Shown here: positions 1 through 12,239 of the stretch, piece after piece | How the letters are laid out: every line of letters begins with the position of its first letter | Position numbering within the stretch: position 1 is the first letter of the stretch | DNA from: Candida dubliniensis CD36 | Lineage: Eukaryota > Ascomycota > Pichiomycetes > Serinales > Debaryomycetaceae | Assembly: GCF_000026945.1 (NCBI RefSeq) | Contig: NC_012867.1 | Coordinates: 1,488,001 to 1,552,000, forward strand | Direction of reading: 5' to 3' | Length of the DNA: 64,000 bases | Position numbers and translations under genes: made by a program | Notes under the pieces: model-generated | Seen by the model: the letters and a program-made list of their open reading frames with translations, nothing else | What the model was told of the DNA's origin: nothing | Databases searched by the model: none

Positions 1-1
1 A

Positions 2-610
2 CAAACAGGTAATTATCCTCCAAATGTTGATAATAAAGAAAAATCAAGATTAAGAGCAAATAAAGCAAATTATTATTTGAAAGATGATAAATTAATGGTG
101 AATGGACGAGAAGTTGTATCTAATATAGATCTACAATTGAAAATATGTCACTTGATTCATGAAGAAAATGGACATCTGGGGATAAATCGAACAACAACAT
201 TAATAAGTCAGAAATATCATTGGATAAGAATAAAAGAAACTGTGGCCAAAGCACTAAAGCTATGTCAAGAATGTAAAAATAATTCCCTTCAAGCAAAGGA
301 AGAATTTTTGAATCAATCAAATAAAAGAATTAAATTACAGAAAAAAGTGACTAACTCACTAATGCCATTAGATGAACGACAGTTTGAACAGGCGGTAATT
401 CAAGCAAAACAACGACTAAATGATACAAATAATGTATCTTATGCTGATGTTGCTAGGTCTGCTATTGATGATGATGATGACGATGATGGTGGCACACAAA
501 TTCAATCAAACCAACAAAGTGTTCATCCTCAAGTCAAAACATATGATAAGCTGTCCAATGGCCATCAACCCCTGCTGTCAGTTGATCCATCAGTTAGAAC
601 TTACTACTAG
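2..610 (+). CDS. 3'-partial protein with integrase-type H2C2 zinc-binding domain
   Basis: The frame is open from the first bases of the window to a TAG at 608-610, so the N-terminus lies outside. The visible 202 residues contain a clear HHCC zinc-binding module: His-x4-His in HEENGHLG, followed about 30 residues later by Cys-x2-Cys (CQEC), with the YHW motif between. This is the N-terminal zinc domain of retroviral/Ty3-type integrases, also found in domesticated fungal proteins such as Spt10-like factors that bind histone promoters. No DDE catalytic core follows. Instead there is a basic/Gln-rich stretch, a run of seven Asp and a low-complexity tail, so this is not an intact integrase. It could be a domesticated DNA-binding protein or the remnant of a retroelement; the missing upstream part decides. 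Two adjacent CTG codons near 571-576 would be Ser. Confidence 0.7.
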   Translation, partial: QTGNYPPNVDNKEKSRLRANKANYYLKDDKLMVNGREVVSNIDLQLKICHLIHEENGHLGINRTTTLISQKYHWIRIKETVAKALKLCQECKNNSLQAKEEFLNQSNKRIKLQKKVTNSLMPLDERQFEQAVIQAKQRLNDTNNVSYADVARSAIDDDDDDDGGTQIQSNQQSVHPQVKTYDKLSNGHQPLLSVDPSVRTYY

Positions 611-1031
611 TCAGAAGATTCACTTAATATTGATAACATTAAATACATAATATAATATAGTATATATTATTGAACTTTATACAGACTAATAAAAACAAAC
701 AAATAAACCGCAATAATAAATCTCAATATAAAAAACTAATAAAAAGAAAAATTGAATTTTGAAAATATAGAAACAAGATATAAAACACTTTTATTAATAA
801 TTGTTAAGAATTCTTTTCCCCCAAAAAGAATTCAACATAAAAATGCCCAACTATAATTTATAATTTGTAATCCCTCCATTTATTTTCATTTCTTCTCAAT
901 TTCATCATCTTTAAAAAATTTTTGTAAATGAAATTATTTCTAACGTTATCCTTTAAAACAAAAACAAAAATATAAAAAAAAAAAAATGCAATCAAGTGTA
1001 ACTATCTCTTTTTTTAGGGTGCTTCTTAATC
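611..1031. other. Convergent 3' spacer
   Basis: This AT-rich 3' spacer lies between the integrase-domain gene (plus) and URA2 (minus), whose stop codons face each other. It has TATATA-rich stretches suited to polyadenylation and a run of A at about 974-985. No ORF or RNA gene is seen. Confidence 0.6.
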
Positions 1032-4000
1032 TTAAAAATCAACACCAATAACCATTGCCAATAAGGCCATTCTAATAAATAAACCATGTCTCATTTGTCT
1101 AAAGTATGCAGCTCTTTGATCGAAATCAACTTCTTCTCTAATTTCATTAGTTCTTGGTAATGGATGCATAACACACATGTGTTGTTTTGCATTACTCAAA
1201 ATCTTATTGTCAACAATATAAGTATCTTTCAATCTTTGATATTGTTCTTTATCAGCAAATCTTTCTTCTTGAACTCTAGTACAATATAAAACATCTGATC
1301 TAGAAAGAATTTCTTTAGTTAATTCTTGTGATTCAGCAATCAACATATTATTATCAATTAATTGTTGTCTAATATCAGCAGGAATTTGTAATTCTTTAGG
1401 TGCCACCAATTGAACTCTAACTTGATAATGACGTAATAAGTGACATAATGAATGTACTGGTCTACCATATTTCAAATCACCCATAAATGTAACCGTGATA
1501 CCATTAACCGTACCCAATTCTTCTCTAATAGTGAACAAATCTAATAATGCTTGAGTTGGATGTTCTTTAGTACCATTACCAGCATTGATAATTGGAACTG
1601 GGGAATATTTGGCAGCAATATCAGCGGATTCTTCTGATGGATGTCTCAACACAATAGCATCAGCATAACATGACAAAGTTCTAATGGTATCTTGTAAAGT
1701 TTCTCCCTTTTTAACTGAAGAAGAGCCATGATCAACAGCAACAACTCTACCACCCAATCTTTGCATCGCAGCATCAAATGAAGTTGAAGTTCTAGTAGAT
1801 GGTTCATAAAACATAGTGGCCAAAACTCTACCTTGTAAAATATCTAAAACCCCTTGTCTTTCAACGGCTAATCTCATTTCTTGAGCAACAGTGAATAATG
1901 AATGCAAATCTGATCTGGTAATGTCTTTAACAGAAATTATATTGTTTCTTAAGAAAGTGTTGTTATGTCTAATGTAATCACTCAAGGCAGCAATTTCACC
2001 TAATGATCCAGCAATTGGTTGAGAAACTAATTCCGAACCTAATTTTTCAAAAATTGCTGGTTGTGGTTCTGGAGTTGTTGGTGCCAATGATGGACGACGC
2101 ATATCACTGCTGAATGAAACTCTCTTGTTATTAAGTCTTGGAGATTCTGGAATACCAGCAGTGGATCCAAATCTACTTCTTGGTACAACTTCATTCTTAC
2201 CCAAGGCAATTTGAGATAAAACAGATCCATCTAATACAACAGTTTCATTATGGAAGGAAACTCTTTCAACGGCACCTCTCAATCTCAATTTGGAAAATTC
2301 AGGATAAACTGGTTCAACGTCAGCAAATCTATCCAAATCAAACACGACTTGAGCATCTTGTTTTGGCAAGTTGAAGATTCTAGCTGGATTATCATGGAAT
2401 TTAGTAACAATGTCACCAATAGTGAGTTTTCCGGTCTTGACAGCAGTTAATAACAATGGAACCGCTTCTTTAATTCCCATACCGGCAACAATCTCAGTAC
2501 CAGATGCCTTAGCAATTAAGTATGGCAAAACACCAATTGAGAAACAATCAACATCTTTCAAGTTTTCCCACAAATATTCTTGATCTTGTTTATTTGGTAA
2601 GAATGGGTAATCCAATTCATCTTTAGATAAGAATAATGAATGGACAGCAACATCACAAGTAACTTGTAAAGTTTTTTCTTTAGCCATTTTGATTAAATCC
2701 AAATCTTCTTTAGAAGAAACACCAGTAATGTGAATTGATCGGTTGTATAATGAAGCCAATAATAAAACTGAAGCTAAATCAGTAGTTTTGGCATCAGTGA
2801 TAATTGGTTTGTTATTTGGCCATGATGAAAATTGAGCCGTCAAGGCAGAAACTTTAGAATTGGCAAAATCATTGAATGGCAAAAACAATGATCCAGCATT
2901 ATCAGCAGCATCACTAACACTTTGAGAATTAGTTTCAGAAGCAGCAATGGAAACGGAATAGTCGGTGTATGCACTAGCACCAACAGCATCAATGGCATCA
3001 ATGAGACTTCTGTAATCAGTGACAGAAGCACCAGCTTGAGTATGAGGCAAAAAGGCATTAAAAGTGAACCCAGCAGCTAATGATTCTTTGGTGGTTTGTT
3101 CAAAATCATCGAATGAAGTAGCAAATGAAGTAATATTGATCAATCCAGGTAAAATAGCTGTACCATGAGAAGTTTGAGCATCTCTATTGGAAACTTCCAA
3201 AGAAATATTTCTTGCAATAGCTTCAACTAATAATTTAGCGTTTTTAACATTGGTCACCAATGGAACAGCATAATCAACTGCCATACGACGAGATTCATAA
3301 CCTTTAGACATATAAGAAGCTGGACGACGGAATCTATTGGCCGATGGCAAGTTGACATATAAGTCAATCAAATTGTTAGCTAAATGTTGACTCAAATTGT
3401 ATTCTGATTTTTGGTCTTCATCTTTACTCAAAACTTCCAAATAATGAACTGGGATACCATGTTCCTTAATGAAATCAGCAGTACCGGCAGTAGCAAAAAT
3501 TTTGTAACCCAATTCGTGCAATTTAGCAATACTTGGTAATAATTCTTGTTTTTCTTTGAATGATCCAATAGAAAACAAAATGTTTTTCTTTGGTAATTTG
3601 AATCCAGTAGAAATCAATGATTTCAAATAAGCTTCATATTTGTTCTTACCAAAAGTAGCAACTTCACCCGTGGAAGCCATTTCAACCCCTAAAACAGGAT
3701 CAGCACCAGCTAATCTTGAGAATGAAAATTGGGGTACTTTGACTGCACAATAATCTTCTGGTAATCTTTCACCTGGATATGGAACAATTGGTAAATCCAT
3801 CATAGCTTTAGTGGCCATTTCAATCAAATCAACACCCACGACTTTAGAAACAAATGGGAATGATCTTGAAGCTCTGACATTACATTCAATGACTTTAATG
3901 TCATTATCTTTAGCAATGAATTGAATATTGTAAGGACCAGTAATATCCAAAGCTTTACCAATTTTGGCTGTAGCTTCGACAATTCTTCTAACAGTTTCTG

Positions 4001-7000
4001 GATCTAAATCTTGTGGTGGAACAATTAAAGTAGCATCACCAGAATGAACACCAGCATTTTCAACGTGTTCAGAAACAACATGCATGACCATCTTACCATC
4101 TTTGGCAACGGCATCCATTTCAATTTCTTTAGCATTTTCAATATATTTCGTGATAACCACAGGATAATCTGGTGAAACATCAACGGCTTGACCCAAATAT
4201 GAAGCTAAATCATCTTTAGAATAAACTGTGTTCATAGCAGCACCTGATAAAACATATGAAGGACGTACCAAAACTGGGTAACCAACTTTTTCGGCAAAAT
4301 CTTCAGCTTCATCAATAGAAGTCAATTCTTTCCAAGCTGGTTGATCAACTCCAATTCTATCCAACATTCTTGAAAATTTGTATCTATTTTCAGCAGAATC
4401 AATCATTTCTGGAGAAGTACCCAAAATCTTGACATTTTGTCTGTACAATGGTAAGGCAATATTATTTGATGTTTGACCACCCATAGAAATAATAACTCCG
4501 GAAGATTGTTCCAAGTCATAAATATCCAAAACTCTTTCCAAATTGATAGGTTCGAAATATAATCTGTCGGCTTCATCATAATCGGTGGAAACAGTTTCAG
4601 GGTTATAATTGATCATAACTGTTTTCACATTGTTTTCACGTAAAGTTCTAATGGCTCTAACGGCACACCAATCAAATTCAACTGAAGAACCAATTCTGTA
4701 AACCCCAGAACCAAGAACAATAACACCATTATCATCAAATTTAACATCGGAAGAATCAGCATTATAAGTGACATATAAATAATTGGTGAAAGCGGGGAAT
4801 TCAGCAGCAACAGTATCGATTTGTTTAACAAATGGAATAATCCCAGCATCTTTTCTTAATCTTCTAATGGCAACTTCATTGGATCCCAAGAATTTGGCAA
4901 TTTGTCTATCTTCGAATCCCAATTGTTTAGCTTGTCTTAAAATTGACATTGGTACATCTTCTTTAGCACCATAAGAAGCAATTTTATTACCAAATTTAAT
5001 TAACCCATCCAATTTATTCAAGAACCATTTATCGATATTGGTTAATTTCCAAACTTTATCAACTGAATAACCATCTGATAAGGCATTAGCAATGGCAAAC
5101 AAACGTTGGTCTGATGGTGTTTGTAATTCTTGATCAATATCAATTGACATTAATGCTGCAGTCTTGTTGAAACCCAAGTTGTGATAATCAGTAGATCTAA
5201 TGGCTTTTTGAATAGCTTCTTCAAAAGTTCTACCAATGGCCATAACTTCACCAACAGATTTCATTGATGAAGATAAAAGGGCGGAAACACGAGTGAATTT
5301 TTTCAAATCCCATCTTGGAATTTTAACCACACAATAATCTAATGATGGTTCGAAACAAGCACAAGTTGATTTGGTGACGGAATTTTTAATTTCATTCAAT
5401 GGAATGTTAAGACCCAATTTGGCAGCAGTATAAGCTAATGGATAACCGGTAGCTTTAGAAGCTAAAGCTGAAGAACGAGATAATCTAGCATTAACTTCGA
5501 TAATACAATATTCTTTGGAAAATGGGTTTAAAGCATATTGAATGTTACATTCCCCAACCACACCCAAATGTCTAATAACATTAACGGCAGTAGTTCTCAA
5601 CATGTTATAATCTTCATCAGACAAAGTTTGTGAAGGAGCAACAACAATGGAATCACCAGTGTGAATACCCAATGGATCAAAATTTTCCATATTACAAACA
5701 GTAATACAATTGTCAAAGGCATCACGAACAACTTCATATTCAACTTCTTTCCAACCTTTCATGGATCTTTCAACAAGAACTTGAGGAGAAGTAGCAAATG
5801 CTTTATTACAAAGACTCACTAATTCTTCTTCGTTATCAGCAAAACCTGAACCTAACCCACCCAAGGCATAAGCAGCTCTAACAATTAATGGGTAACCAAT
5901 AGCATTGGCAGCATCAATGGCTTCACTAACGGTATTACAAGCTTCAGATCTAGCACATTTTTCATTAATTTCTGCCATGGCAGAAGCAAACAATTCTCTA
6001 TCTTCAGTGGTAATGACAGTATCAATTTGGGTACCAAGAACTTTGACACCTAAACTTTCAAATTCATCTTTCAAGGCAATACCAACACTTAAAGCAGTTT
6101 GACCACCAAAAGTACAATAAATACCATCGGGTCTTTCATGTTTAATAACTTTTCTAACAAATTCTGGAGTAACTGGTAAGAAATAAACTTTATCAGCTAA
6201 ACCTTTTGAAGTTTGAATTGTGGCAATATTTGGATTGATTAAAACTGTATAAATACCTTCTTCTTTTAAAGCTTTAATGGCTTGAGAACCAGAATAATCA
6301 AATTCACCAGCTTGACCAATAGATAACCCACCAGATCCTAAAACCAAAACTTTTTTAACATCAACTTTAGGATGAGCAATTCTATTATCAATCAATTTAC
6401 CACCAGGGAATTCAACTTGTTTATAAATACCACCAGATTGGTTAAAATCAACCACGGATTTAATGAAAACATCAAATAAGAATTCGGTATCTCTTGGCCC
6501 TGGAGTAGATTCTGGATGGAATTGAACTGAGAAAAATGGCTTGGATTCATGATAAATACCTTCATTTGATCCATCATTGGCATTAACAAATAATTCTTTC
6601 CAACCATTAGATAAAGTAGTAGTATCAACGGCATAACCATGATTTTGAGAAGTGATATAACATCTACCAGAAATAGTAGAAGTACAAGGAATATTATGAC
6701 CACGATTACCAAATTTCAATTTCAAAGTGGAAGCACCAGTAGCTCTTGCTAATAATTGATGACCTAAACAAATACCGAAAATTGGAGTTTTACCATCTTT
6801 AAGGATTTTTTGTAATTTTTCTACGGTTTTATCCATAACGGCTGGATCACCAGGACCATTTGAAATAAATAACCCATCATATTGTTCATTGATGAAATCA
6901 TAATCCCATGGAACAACCAATAATTCAACTCCTCTTCTAACAAAACATCTAATTTGATTATATTTCATCCCAACATCAATAGCAAGAATTCTAATTGGTT

Positions 7001-7694
7001 TACCATTTTTACCCAATTTAATATTATTATTAGTGTTATTACCAGTTTTTTCTGGAGTATATAAAATTGGTTTATCAGTAGATACTTTAGCCACCAAATT
7101 TTTCACATTTGGATCATCAAATTCAGGTACATTAAAAAATTTCTCCCAATTTTGAGGATTTAAATTAGATTGAGAAATGATTTCTTCTGATTTATAATCA
7201 GATTTTTGAATGGCCAATCTACCTAAAGTTGACCCTTTTTCTCTTAATCTTTTAGTTAATGATCTAGTATCAACTCCATAAATAGCAGGAATACCTTGTT
7301 CTTGTAACCATTTACCTAAAGAAGATTTAGCTAACCAATGAGAATATTCTTCCGTATAATGAGCAACAACTAATCCAGCAATATGGATTTTATTGGATTC
7401 AAAATATTTAGGTAATGCAGGTTGGTAATCATCATCGAGTAAATCACGATCTGGAACACCATAATTACCAACTAATGGATAAGTAATAACCAAGATTTGA
7501 CCTTCATAAGAAGGATCAGTGATGGATTCAGGGTAACCAACCATACCAGTTTGGAAAACAACTTCACCAGCAGCTGGTTTTGCTGCCCCAAAGGAATACC
7601 CTTGAAGGGCAATACCATCTTGGGTTTCCAAAGTCATCAATACATCACCAGTAGATTCCATTGGTGGAGTAATTGGAACAGATAATTGAGCCAT
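1032..7694 (-). CDS. URA2: Multifunctional carbamoyl-phosphate synthetase / aspartate transcarbamylase
   Basis: This 2220-residue protein catalyses the first two steps of de novo pyrimidine synthesis: glutamine-dependent carbamoyl phosphate formation, then carbamoyl aspartate formation. The order is CPSase small-chain domain (about 1-160), class I glutamine amidotransferase (about 235-420, nucleophile Cys309 in GICLGHQ, catalytic His in FHPES), two tandem ATP-grasp CPSase halves (about 440-1480), a dihydroorotase-like linker and a C-terminal ATCase (about 1910-2220) with the carbamoyl-phosphate motif STRTSTS. The dihydroorotase-like part has lost the metal-binding DxHxH signature (PGLINITS at the equivalent place), as in Saccharomyces Ura2, so it is probably a structural linker and URA4 would supply that step. 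The length matches yeast Ura2 (2214 aa). UTP feedback on the CPSase is known for the family but cannot be read from the sequence. The start ATG at 7692-7694 gives the full family N-terminus. Confidence 0.97.
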   Translation of the reverse strand: MAQLSVPITPPMESTGDVLMTLETQDGIALQGYSFGAAKPAAGEVVFQTGMVGYPESITDPSYEGQILVITYPLVGNYGVPDRDLLDDDYQPALPKYFESNKIHIAGLVVAHYTEEYSHWLAKSSLGKWLQEQGIPAIYGVDTRSLTKRLREKGSTLGRLAIQKSDYKSEEIISQSNLNPQNWEKFFNVPEFDDPNVKNLVAKVSTDKPILYTPEKTGNNTNNNIKLGKNGKPIRILAIDVGMKYNQIRCFVRRGVELLVVPWDYDFINEQYDGLFISNGPGDPAVMDKTVEKLQKILKDGKTPIFGICLGHQLLARATGASTLKLKFGNRGHNIPCTSTISGRCYITSQNHGYAVDTTTLSNGWKELFVNANDGSNEGIYHESKPFFSVQFHPESTPGPRDTEFLFDVFIKSVVDFNQSGGIYKQVEFPGGKLIDNRIAHPKVDVKKVLVLGSGGLSIGQAGEFDYSGSQAIKALKEEGIYTVLINPNIATIQTSKGLADKVYFLPVTPEFVRKVIKHERPDGIYCTFGGQTALSVGIALKDEFESLGVKVLGTQIDTVITTEDRELFASAMAEINEKCARSEACNTVSEAIDAANAIGYPLIVRAAYALGGLGSGFADNEEELVSLCNKAFATSPQVLVERSMKGWKEVEYEVVRDAFDNCITVCNMENFDPLGIHTGDSIVVAPSQTLSDEDYNMLRTTAVNVIRHLGVVGECNIQYALNPFSKEYCIIEVNARLSRSSALASKATGYPLAYTAAKLGLNIPLNEIKNSVTKSTCACFEPSLDYCVVKIPRWDLKKFTRVSALLSSSMKSVGEVMAIGRTFEEAIQKAIRSTDYHNLGFNKTAALMSIDIDQELQTPSDQRLFAIANALSDGYSVDKVWKLTNIDKWFLNKLDGLIKFGNKIASYGAKEDVPMSILRQAKQLGFEDRQIAKFLGSNEVAIRRLRKDAGIIPFVKQIDTVAAEFPAFTNYLYVTYNADSSDVKFDDNGVIVLGSGVYRIGSSVEFDWCAVRAIRTLRENNVKTVMINYNPETVSTDYDEADRLYFEPINLERVLDIYDLEQSSGVIISMGGQTSNNIALPLYRQNVKILGTSPEMIDSAENRYKFSRMLDRIGVDQPAWKELTSIDEAEDFAEKVGYPVLVRPSYVLSGAAMNTVYSKDDLASYLGQAVDVSPDYPVVITKYIENAKEIEMDAVAKDGKMVMHVVSEHVENAGVHSGDATLIVPPQDLDPETVRRIVEATAKIGKALDITGPYNIQFIAKDNDIKVIECNVRASRSFPFVSKVVGVDLIEMATKAMMDLPIVPYPGERLPEDYCAVKVPQFSFSRLAGADPVLGVEMASTGEVATFGKNKYEAYLKSLISTGFKLPKKNILFSIGSFKEKQELLPSIAKLHELGYKIFATAGTADFIKEHGIPVHYLEVLSKDEDQKSEYNLSQHLANNLIDLYVNLPSANRFRRPASYMSKGYESRRMAVDYAVPLVTNVKNAKLLVEAIARNISLEVSNRDAQTSHGTAILPGLINITSFATSFDDFEQTTKESLAAGFTFNAFLPHTQAGASVTDYRSLIDAIDAVGASAYTDYSVSIAASETNSQSVSDAADNAGSLFLPFNDFANSKVSALTAQFSSWPNNKPIITDAKTTDLASVLLLASLYNRSIHITGVSSKEDLDLIKMAKEKTLQVTCDVAVHSLFLSKDELDYPFLPNKQDQEYLWENLKDVDCFSIGVLPYLIAKASGTEIVAGMGIKEAVPLLLTAVKTGKLTIGDIVTKFHDNPARIFNLPKQDAQVVFDLDRFADVEPVYPEFSKLRLRGAVERVSFHNETVVLDGSVLSQIALGKNEVVPRSRFGSTAGIPESPRLNNKRVSFSSDMRRPSLAPTTPEPQPAIFEKLGSELVSQPIAGSLGEIAALSDYIRHNNTFLRNNIISVKDITRSDLHSLFTVAQEMRLAVERQGVLDILQGRVLATMFYEPSTRTSTSFDAAMQRLGGRVVAVDHGSSSVKKGETLQDTIRTLSCYADAIVLRHPSEESADIAAKYSPVPIINAGNGTKEHPTQALLDLFTIREELGTVNGITVTFMGDLKYGRPVHSLCHLLRHYQVRVQLVAPKELQIPADIRQQLIDNNMLIAESQELTKEILSRSDVLYCTRVQEERFADKEQYQRLKDTYIVDNKILSNAKQHMCVMHPLPRTNEIREEVDFDQRAAYFRQMRHGLFIRMALLAMVIGVDF

Positions 7695-7813
7695 TGTTAT
7701 ATTAAATAAGTGGGGAATTGGGTGGTGTGATTCTTTTTGTTATTTCTTATGATAATTGTATAAGTCTAAATAGTTAATTTATTGTACTTTAAAATTGTTA
7801 AACTTGCAATTGT

Positions 7814-7833
7814 GGGGGAGGAGGGGGAGGGGG
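7814..7833 (+). repeat. Short G-tract cluster near URA2
   Basis: Three runs of five G (7814-7818, 7823-7827, 7829-7833) with short purine spacers lie about 120-140 bases upstream of the URA2 start. A further GG at 7835-7836 makes a two- to three-tetrad quadruplex conceivable. On the URA2 sense strand this is C-rich. Confidence 0.5.
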
Positions 7834-7963
7834 AGGATTTGAAGTTTAACTAACAAGTAAATAAATGAATAATAAAAAGTTTGAATAAATAAATAAAAAA
7901 AAGTTATGAGATAATATAGCTTTAAATATAAACAAAAGATTGTTAGTATTGGTTTAGACTGAA

Positions 7964-7996
7964 GGGGGGGGGGGGGGGGGGGAAGGGGGGTGAGGG
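7964..7996 (+). repeat. Poly-G run and G-rich extension
   Basis: Nineteen consecutive G (7964-7982) are followed by AA, six G (7985-7990) and a further GGG (7994-7996). Long G runs are rare in this AT-rich DNA. This one is likely to vary in length between strains and could fold as a G-quadruplex. Confidence 0.85.
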
Positions 7997-8797
7997 CTTT
8001 AATTGGAAAGAAAAAAACAAAAAGAACACAGGAAGTCTATGTTATTCTTAGATGGTAAACAGACTTCTTTGATGGAAACGGGTTGATATTGAAGGAGTTA
8101 AAAAATTGAAAAATTTTCTTATTCCTTTATATACATTGCTCGGAAAAAAAAAAAAAAAATCGAAAGAAAGTGAGTGTTTGCTTTGCTTGCATAAGATGTG
8201 AATCTCATCTCGCGGGTAAATTTTCAAAGCTTTCAAACACAATCTCCTATCATTAGGTTACCACAATGATTTGAGGTACAACAATATAACCTGGAGTTAT
8301 ATCATCATAAGAATTTTGTTTCCTAAGTCATGATTCGAATTCTGGGGATAAGTGTGTTTTTTTTTTTTTACAATTCTTTCTCTCAACAATTAATAAAACC
8401 CAATTAGATAAAATCATTTCCAAATGTTCAATTTGTTTAAATAAAACCCCCATTGTGAAAAAAAAAAAAAATTCTTCTTCCATCCCAAAAAAAAAAAAAG
8501 AAAACAGAATGGAACCAGGCAAGGTCAACATACCAATTATAGTCAAGGCTTAATAAGCTCTGTTGGCAATTATACTGGAGTGTTGAGGGGGAGGATTGTA
8601 GTATTGATAATTGTTGAGAGAAAGAGAGAAAGAGAGAGAGAGAAGGAAGAAGGAAGAAGGAAGAAGGAAAATAAATAGAAAATAAAATGAATAATTTAAA
8701 AATATCATGAGATGAGAATATTAAGGAGATTTTATGGAATATTTATACTACGCGGTTAACCATCACATTAACATAGTGAAGAAATACATAAAAAAAA

Positions 8798-8808
8798 AGG
8801 TCGTGTAT
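8798..8808 (+). promoter_or_regulatory. AGGTCGTGTAT motif, copy 1
   Basis: Exact copy of an 11-mer that occurs four times in the window, only in spacers. This copy is preceded by an A run and lies about 1.1 kb upstream of URA2 in reverse orientation relative to that gene. Function unknown. Confidence 0.4.
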
Positions 8809-9446
8809 TATTGGTGATGAAAAAAAAATTTTTCAATTATGTACAGGAAAAAGTGAGTAACTCATCAAATCAAATCATAGTCAGTATTACTACTGCTACT
8901 ACTACTACTACTACTAGCATTTTATACTCATCTCATTTATTTTAGAATTATTTATTTCTACGTCACTCTCATTGCATTAAAAATGATTTCTAACTGACTA
9001 ACAAACTAACAAACTAAAAAAAAAAAAAAACAAATGCTTAACTATATATGGACTCATCTTAAGTTGTTGTTAATATTTATTTTCTCATGCAACTACGATG
9101 ATTCTTTGTTGAATGGTTTAATCTTTGCTAACCCTAAAACTTTTTGGTAGTTGAACTCTGTTTTATAGGCCATGACGTTAACTGTTGTACATTAGTTTAA
9201 AAAAAAATTTGATTGGATTTTTTATATTGCAAAAACAGGAATAATTTTTTTTTTTTTTTTTTGACATAACATTATTGCAATTTTACATCAAAAATATTAC
9301 CAGTTCCAAAAAAAAAAAAAAACCGTTATTATCAACTGTAAAACACCATTCACTTACATCAGAAGTTTATAGACTATATTAATAAACCTGGTTATTGTCT
9401 ATATCTTTAATCAATCATTTAAAGTAATACTCAATTTTAAATTTCT

Positions 9447-9458
9447 TATCACGTGATA
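9447..9458. promoter_or_regulatory. Palindromic CACGTG site
   Basis: TATCACGTGATA is a perfect 12-base palindrome centred on the bHLH core CACGTG, the extended form TCACGTGA recognised by Cbf1- and Tye7-type factors. It lies 1.75 kb upstream of URA2 and 1.1 kb beyond the CRZ2 stop, so its target is unclear. Confidence 0.45.
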
Positions 9459-9953
9459 CACACAAAAGGAGTTTAATTGGTTATTTTTACACGTCCACCA
9501 CTAACTTTATTCTCTGGAGTAGTAGTAGTAGTAGTATATACATTGAGTTTCTCTTACATTTATCGGAGATGTATTATTCTTCTTCCTAATTAAACAATTT
9601 TAATTAGTATAACGTTACGTTGTTTAATATTATTTCGACTCTTTAACATATATCACATTCTAAGGAAATCGATCGTATCTACAACTAGATACCTACACAC
9701 AAGCTCTCTCTCTCTGTTTTTTTTTTTTTTTTATTAATCAACAACAAATGCTAACAAGAACTTTCTCTTGAGAGGGCAAAAGGACAGAGTTTTTCAAAAA
9801 GTAAGTATTTTCTAATAAATGAAAAGAAACTGTAACCACCATAAAGGGGGGGGGGCAAACTACCTCATAATTTTTTTTAAGTTACAGTTGATTTGATAAT
9901 CCCTCCCTGGTAATTGTTGTTGTTGTTGTTGATAGATCTATTATCATAATAAT

Positions 9954-10006
9954 ACGAACGAGCGAACGAACGAACGAACGAACGAACGAACGAACGAACG
10001 AACGAA
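9954..10006 (+). repeat. (GAAC)n microsatellite
   Basis: A tetranucleotide array of about 12 units with one GAGC variant near its left end. It is followed directly by three AACCAT units (about 10013-10031). Confidence 0.9.
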
Positions 10007-10119
10007 CCAACTCCAACCATAACCATAACCATATATATTGTGTTTATGGGTTGGATTTGTGGAGGTGGCTTTGAAAAAAAAAAAAATTTGTCTTACTAGT
10101 TAAATTTGTATTCATGCAT

Positions 10120-10127
10120 GCCAAGAA
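10120..10127 (+). promoter_or_regulatory. Rim101-type site GCCAAGAA
   Basis: Exact match to the element reported for C. albicans Rim101, the alkaline-pH regulator. It lies about 440 bases beyond the CRZ2 stop. It is one of four such matches between 10.1 and 19.3 kb. Confidence 0.4.
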
Positions 10128-10258
10128 AAAAAAATTATTACACTTTAAATTGTTTTAAGTAGTAGTAGTAGTAAATGTTTTTTTTTTTTTTTTTCTCTGT
10201 TTCGGCATTTAACTTAACTTTAACAAAGGGGGGATTCCCTTTTTTTTTTTTTTGGTTT

Positions 10259-10266
10259 GCCAAGAA
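10259..10266 (+). promoter_or_regulatory. Rim101-type site GCCAAGAA
   Basis: Second exact match, in the same context TGCCAAG plus A-run as the copy 139 bases to the left. It lies about 300 bases beyond the CRZ2 stop. Confidence 0.4.
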
Positions 10267-10388
10267 AAAAAAATATAATAAAGAGATTGAAATTATTAGT
10301 TTGTTTAGTTTAGTTTAGTTTAGTTTAAGGGTTGTTGTTGCAAAATCATAGTATTTCCAAACGGGGCTTTTTTTGTTTAATTGTATGG

Positions 10389-10410
10389 CCCCCCCCCCCC
10401 ACCCCCACCC
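10389..10410 (+). repeat. Poly-C tract
   Basis: A run of 12 C is followed by two more C-tracts (5 and 4) separated by single A bases. The opposite strand is G-rich and quadruplex-capable. Confidence 0.8.
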
Positions 10411-10565
10411 CGTTGATTATAGATCTGATCTGGTTCTGGTTCTGGAAGATTGTTTTTAAATGTGATATTGTTGCAAAAAAAAAAAAAAAAAAAAAGAAGA
10501 TATATATATACATCTAGAGTTTTTTTATTTCCATTTCTATTTCTATTTCTATATATTTTTATTCA

Positions 10566-12239
10566 CTATTTATTATTAGATTGTAATAATTTTTTAATAA
10601 AATTAGAATTATCATAATATTCATCATTAAATTTAAATTCTCCCCCAACCCCAACACCAACAGTCACTTGTTCAGGAACTTGCTGGTGCATAGATTGTTG
10701 TTGTTGTTGTTGTTGTTGTTTTTTTTCTTCTTCTAATTGTCTAGCTTCTTCCATAAATGGTCTAATACATAACCATCCTGTTTCAGTTCGGAAATGTCGA
10801 CTTAATGCATCACTTCGAGCAAATCTTTTCCCACAACCCCAAGTTGTTATACCATCTTTTAAATAACCATGACATTGAAATTTTTTTTCTCCTTGATGTA
10901 ATAATTCATGTCGTTTTTTATCATGCAGTCGAGCAAATCGTTTATAACAAATATTACATTGATATGGTTTTTCATTAGAATGAGTTTTCATATGAGATTT
11001 CAAATTATAAGGTTTTTGGAAAATTTTATTACATTGAGGACAAGGAAATGAATCAATAGAAACAACACTAGAAGAAGAAGAAGAAGTTGAGGTTGATGAT
11101 GATGAACGTGTAGTGGTACCAGTGGTGGTGGTACCGGTGGTGACTGTTGAATCATGATTTATCATCATTGATAATGATGATGATGATGTTGATGTTGATG
11201 ATGGTGATAAAGATTTTTTTGAAGTTCTTCGTTTACGTTTCAATGAAGGTGATACAGTATATGATACTAATGAAGAATAATCAATGTTTGTTAGTGATAT
11301 ATGGGGCAACTTTTCTGGTTTTACTGGTTTTTGAACTTGTTGCTGTTGTTGTTGTTGTTGTTGTTGTTGAAGCTGCTGTTGAGGTTGGTAATAATAGGGT
11401 TGCATATAATATTGATTGTACAGATATTGAAATTGTTGAGATGGTTGAAGATATTGTTGTTGTTGTTGGGTTTGATTCATTGTCATTGAAGGATATGTTG
11501 AAACGAGAACATTATTAGTGTTGGTACTATTGTTGTTGTTGTTGTCTTTATCAGGAATTAATACGGGACTAGTTGGAAATTTTGGAGTATTATCATTTGA
11601 TAATTGAGGTGAAGTGTTAGATCCAACATTAGTATTGATGTTATTAGTAGTGGAGGAGTTGGTATAATGATAGTTGGGCATTAATGAATTAGAATATGAT
11701 CGATTATATTGTTGTTGTTGTTGTATTGGTTGTTGTGGTGATAATTGTTGGTTTGATAATGTAAATTGATAATTGCCATTTCCAGTTGAGGATTGTGAAT
11801 AATCAAGTTGATAATTTTGTGGAGTGACAGCACCAGAAACGGTTGAAGTTGAATAAGAATTATTGTAGGTATGATTAACAGTAGTATTTAATGAATCTTG
11901 AGTGGTGAAATAAATAGAAGGAAGTGCGTATTTTCCATCAATAGTATTGGAAGTGTTGTTTCCACCATAATAATATTGGTAAGAATTACCAGAATTGGTC
12001 ATAGCACCATTACCTGTTGTTACTGTTGTTGCAAGACCGGAGGAAGTTGTTGTTTCAGTGACAGAAGAAGAAGAAGAAGTATTGGCGACATTGGTATTGC
12101 CAGACCCGGAGGAGGAGGAAGTGGTGGTTGCGGTAGTGGTGGTAGGGGCTGTGGCGGTGCCAGCAGCAGCACTGATAGTATTAATACCAGCAACAATGGG
12201 CAAATTAGACATGGTTGATAACATTTGTAACATGAACAA
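10566..12239 (-). CDS. CRZ2: Crz1-like C2H2 zinc-finger transcription factor
   Basis: This 557-residue nuclear regulator has a long Ser/Thr/Asn/Gln-rich N-terminal region with polyGln near 290-300, a basic NLS-like patch (KRKRR, about 335-340) and a C-terminal DNA-binding domain (about 395-500). That domain has two canonical C2H2 fingers (CPQC...HMKTH; CNIC...H) and a third atypical finger with the Crz1 signature [21 protein letters not shown] second polyGln lies near 507-515. In C. albicans a second Crz1-like gene, CRZ2, is numbered next to URA2, which matches this arrangement. The domain order and neighbour make CRZ2 more likely than CRZ1. A PHISLT hexapeptide at 312-317 resembles a calcineurin PxIxIT docking site. 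Four Met codons lie in the first ten residues, so the exact start is uncertain. The 5' flank is an exceptionally long spacer, which suggests complex control. Confidence 0.88.
   Translation of the reverse strand: MFMLQMLSTMSNLPIVAGINTISAAAGTATAPTTTTATTTSSSSGSGNTNVANTSSSSSVTETTTSSGLATTVTTGNGAMTNSGNSYQYYYGGNNTSNTIDGKYALPSIYFTTQDSLNTTVNHTYNNSYSTSTVSGAVTPQNYQLDYSQSSTGNGNYQFTLSNQQLSPQQPIQQQQQYNRSYSNSLMPNYHYTNSSTTNNINTNVGSNTSPQLSNDNTPKFPTSPVLIPDKDNNNNNSTNTNNVLVSTYPSMTMNQTQQQQQYLQPSQQFQYLYNQYYMQPYYYQPQQQLQQQQQQQQQQQVQKPVKPEKLPHISLTNIDYSSLVSYTVSPSLKRKRRTSKKSLSPSSTSTSSSSLSMMINHDSTVTTGTTTTGTTTRSSSSTSTSSSSSSVVSIDSFPCPQCNKIFQKPYNLKSHMKTHSNEKPYQCNICYKRFARLHDKKRHELLHQGEKKFQCHGYLKDGITTWGCGKRFARSDALSRHFRTETGWLCIRPFMEEARQLEEEKKQQQQQQQQSMHQQVPEQVTVGVGVGGEFKFNDEYYDNSNFIKKLLQSNNK

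Larger units (their letters stand above)
7695..10565. other. 2.9-kb spacer: URA2 promoter side and CRZ2 3' side
   Basis: No gene is seen. The spacer holds purine-rich G-tracts (7814-7833), a run of 19 G (7964-7982), many A/T homopolymers of 10-20 bases, GA-rich and (GAAC)n microsatellites, C-tracts at 10389-10410, a perfect TATCACGTGATA palindrome and two GCCAAGAA sites near the CRZ2 end. The URA2 promoter must lie in the first several hundred bases. Short predicted ORFs here are built from homopolymers and look random. Confidence 0.6.

Noticed and set aside
8331..8345. tRNA B-box-like GATTCGAATTC
   Set aside because: No A box, acceptor stem or anticodon arm fits on either strand. No other tRNA signature was found in the window.
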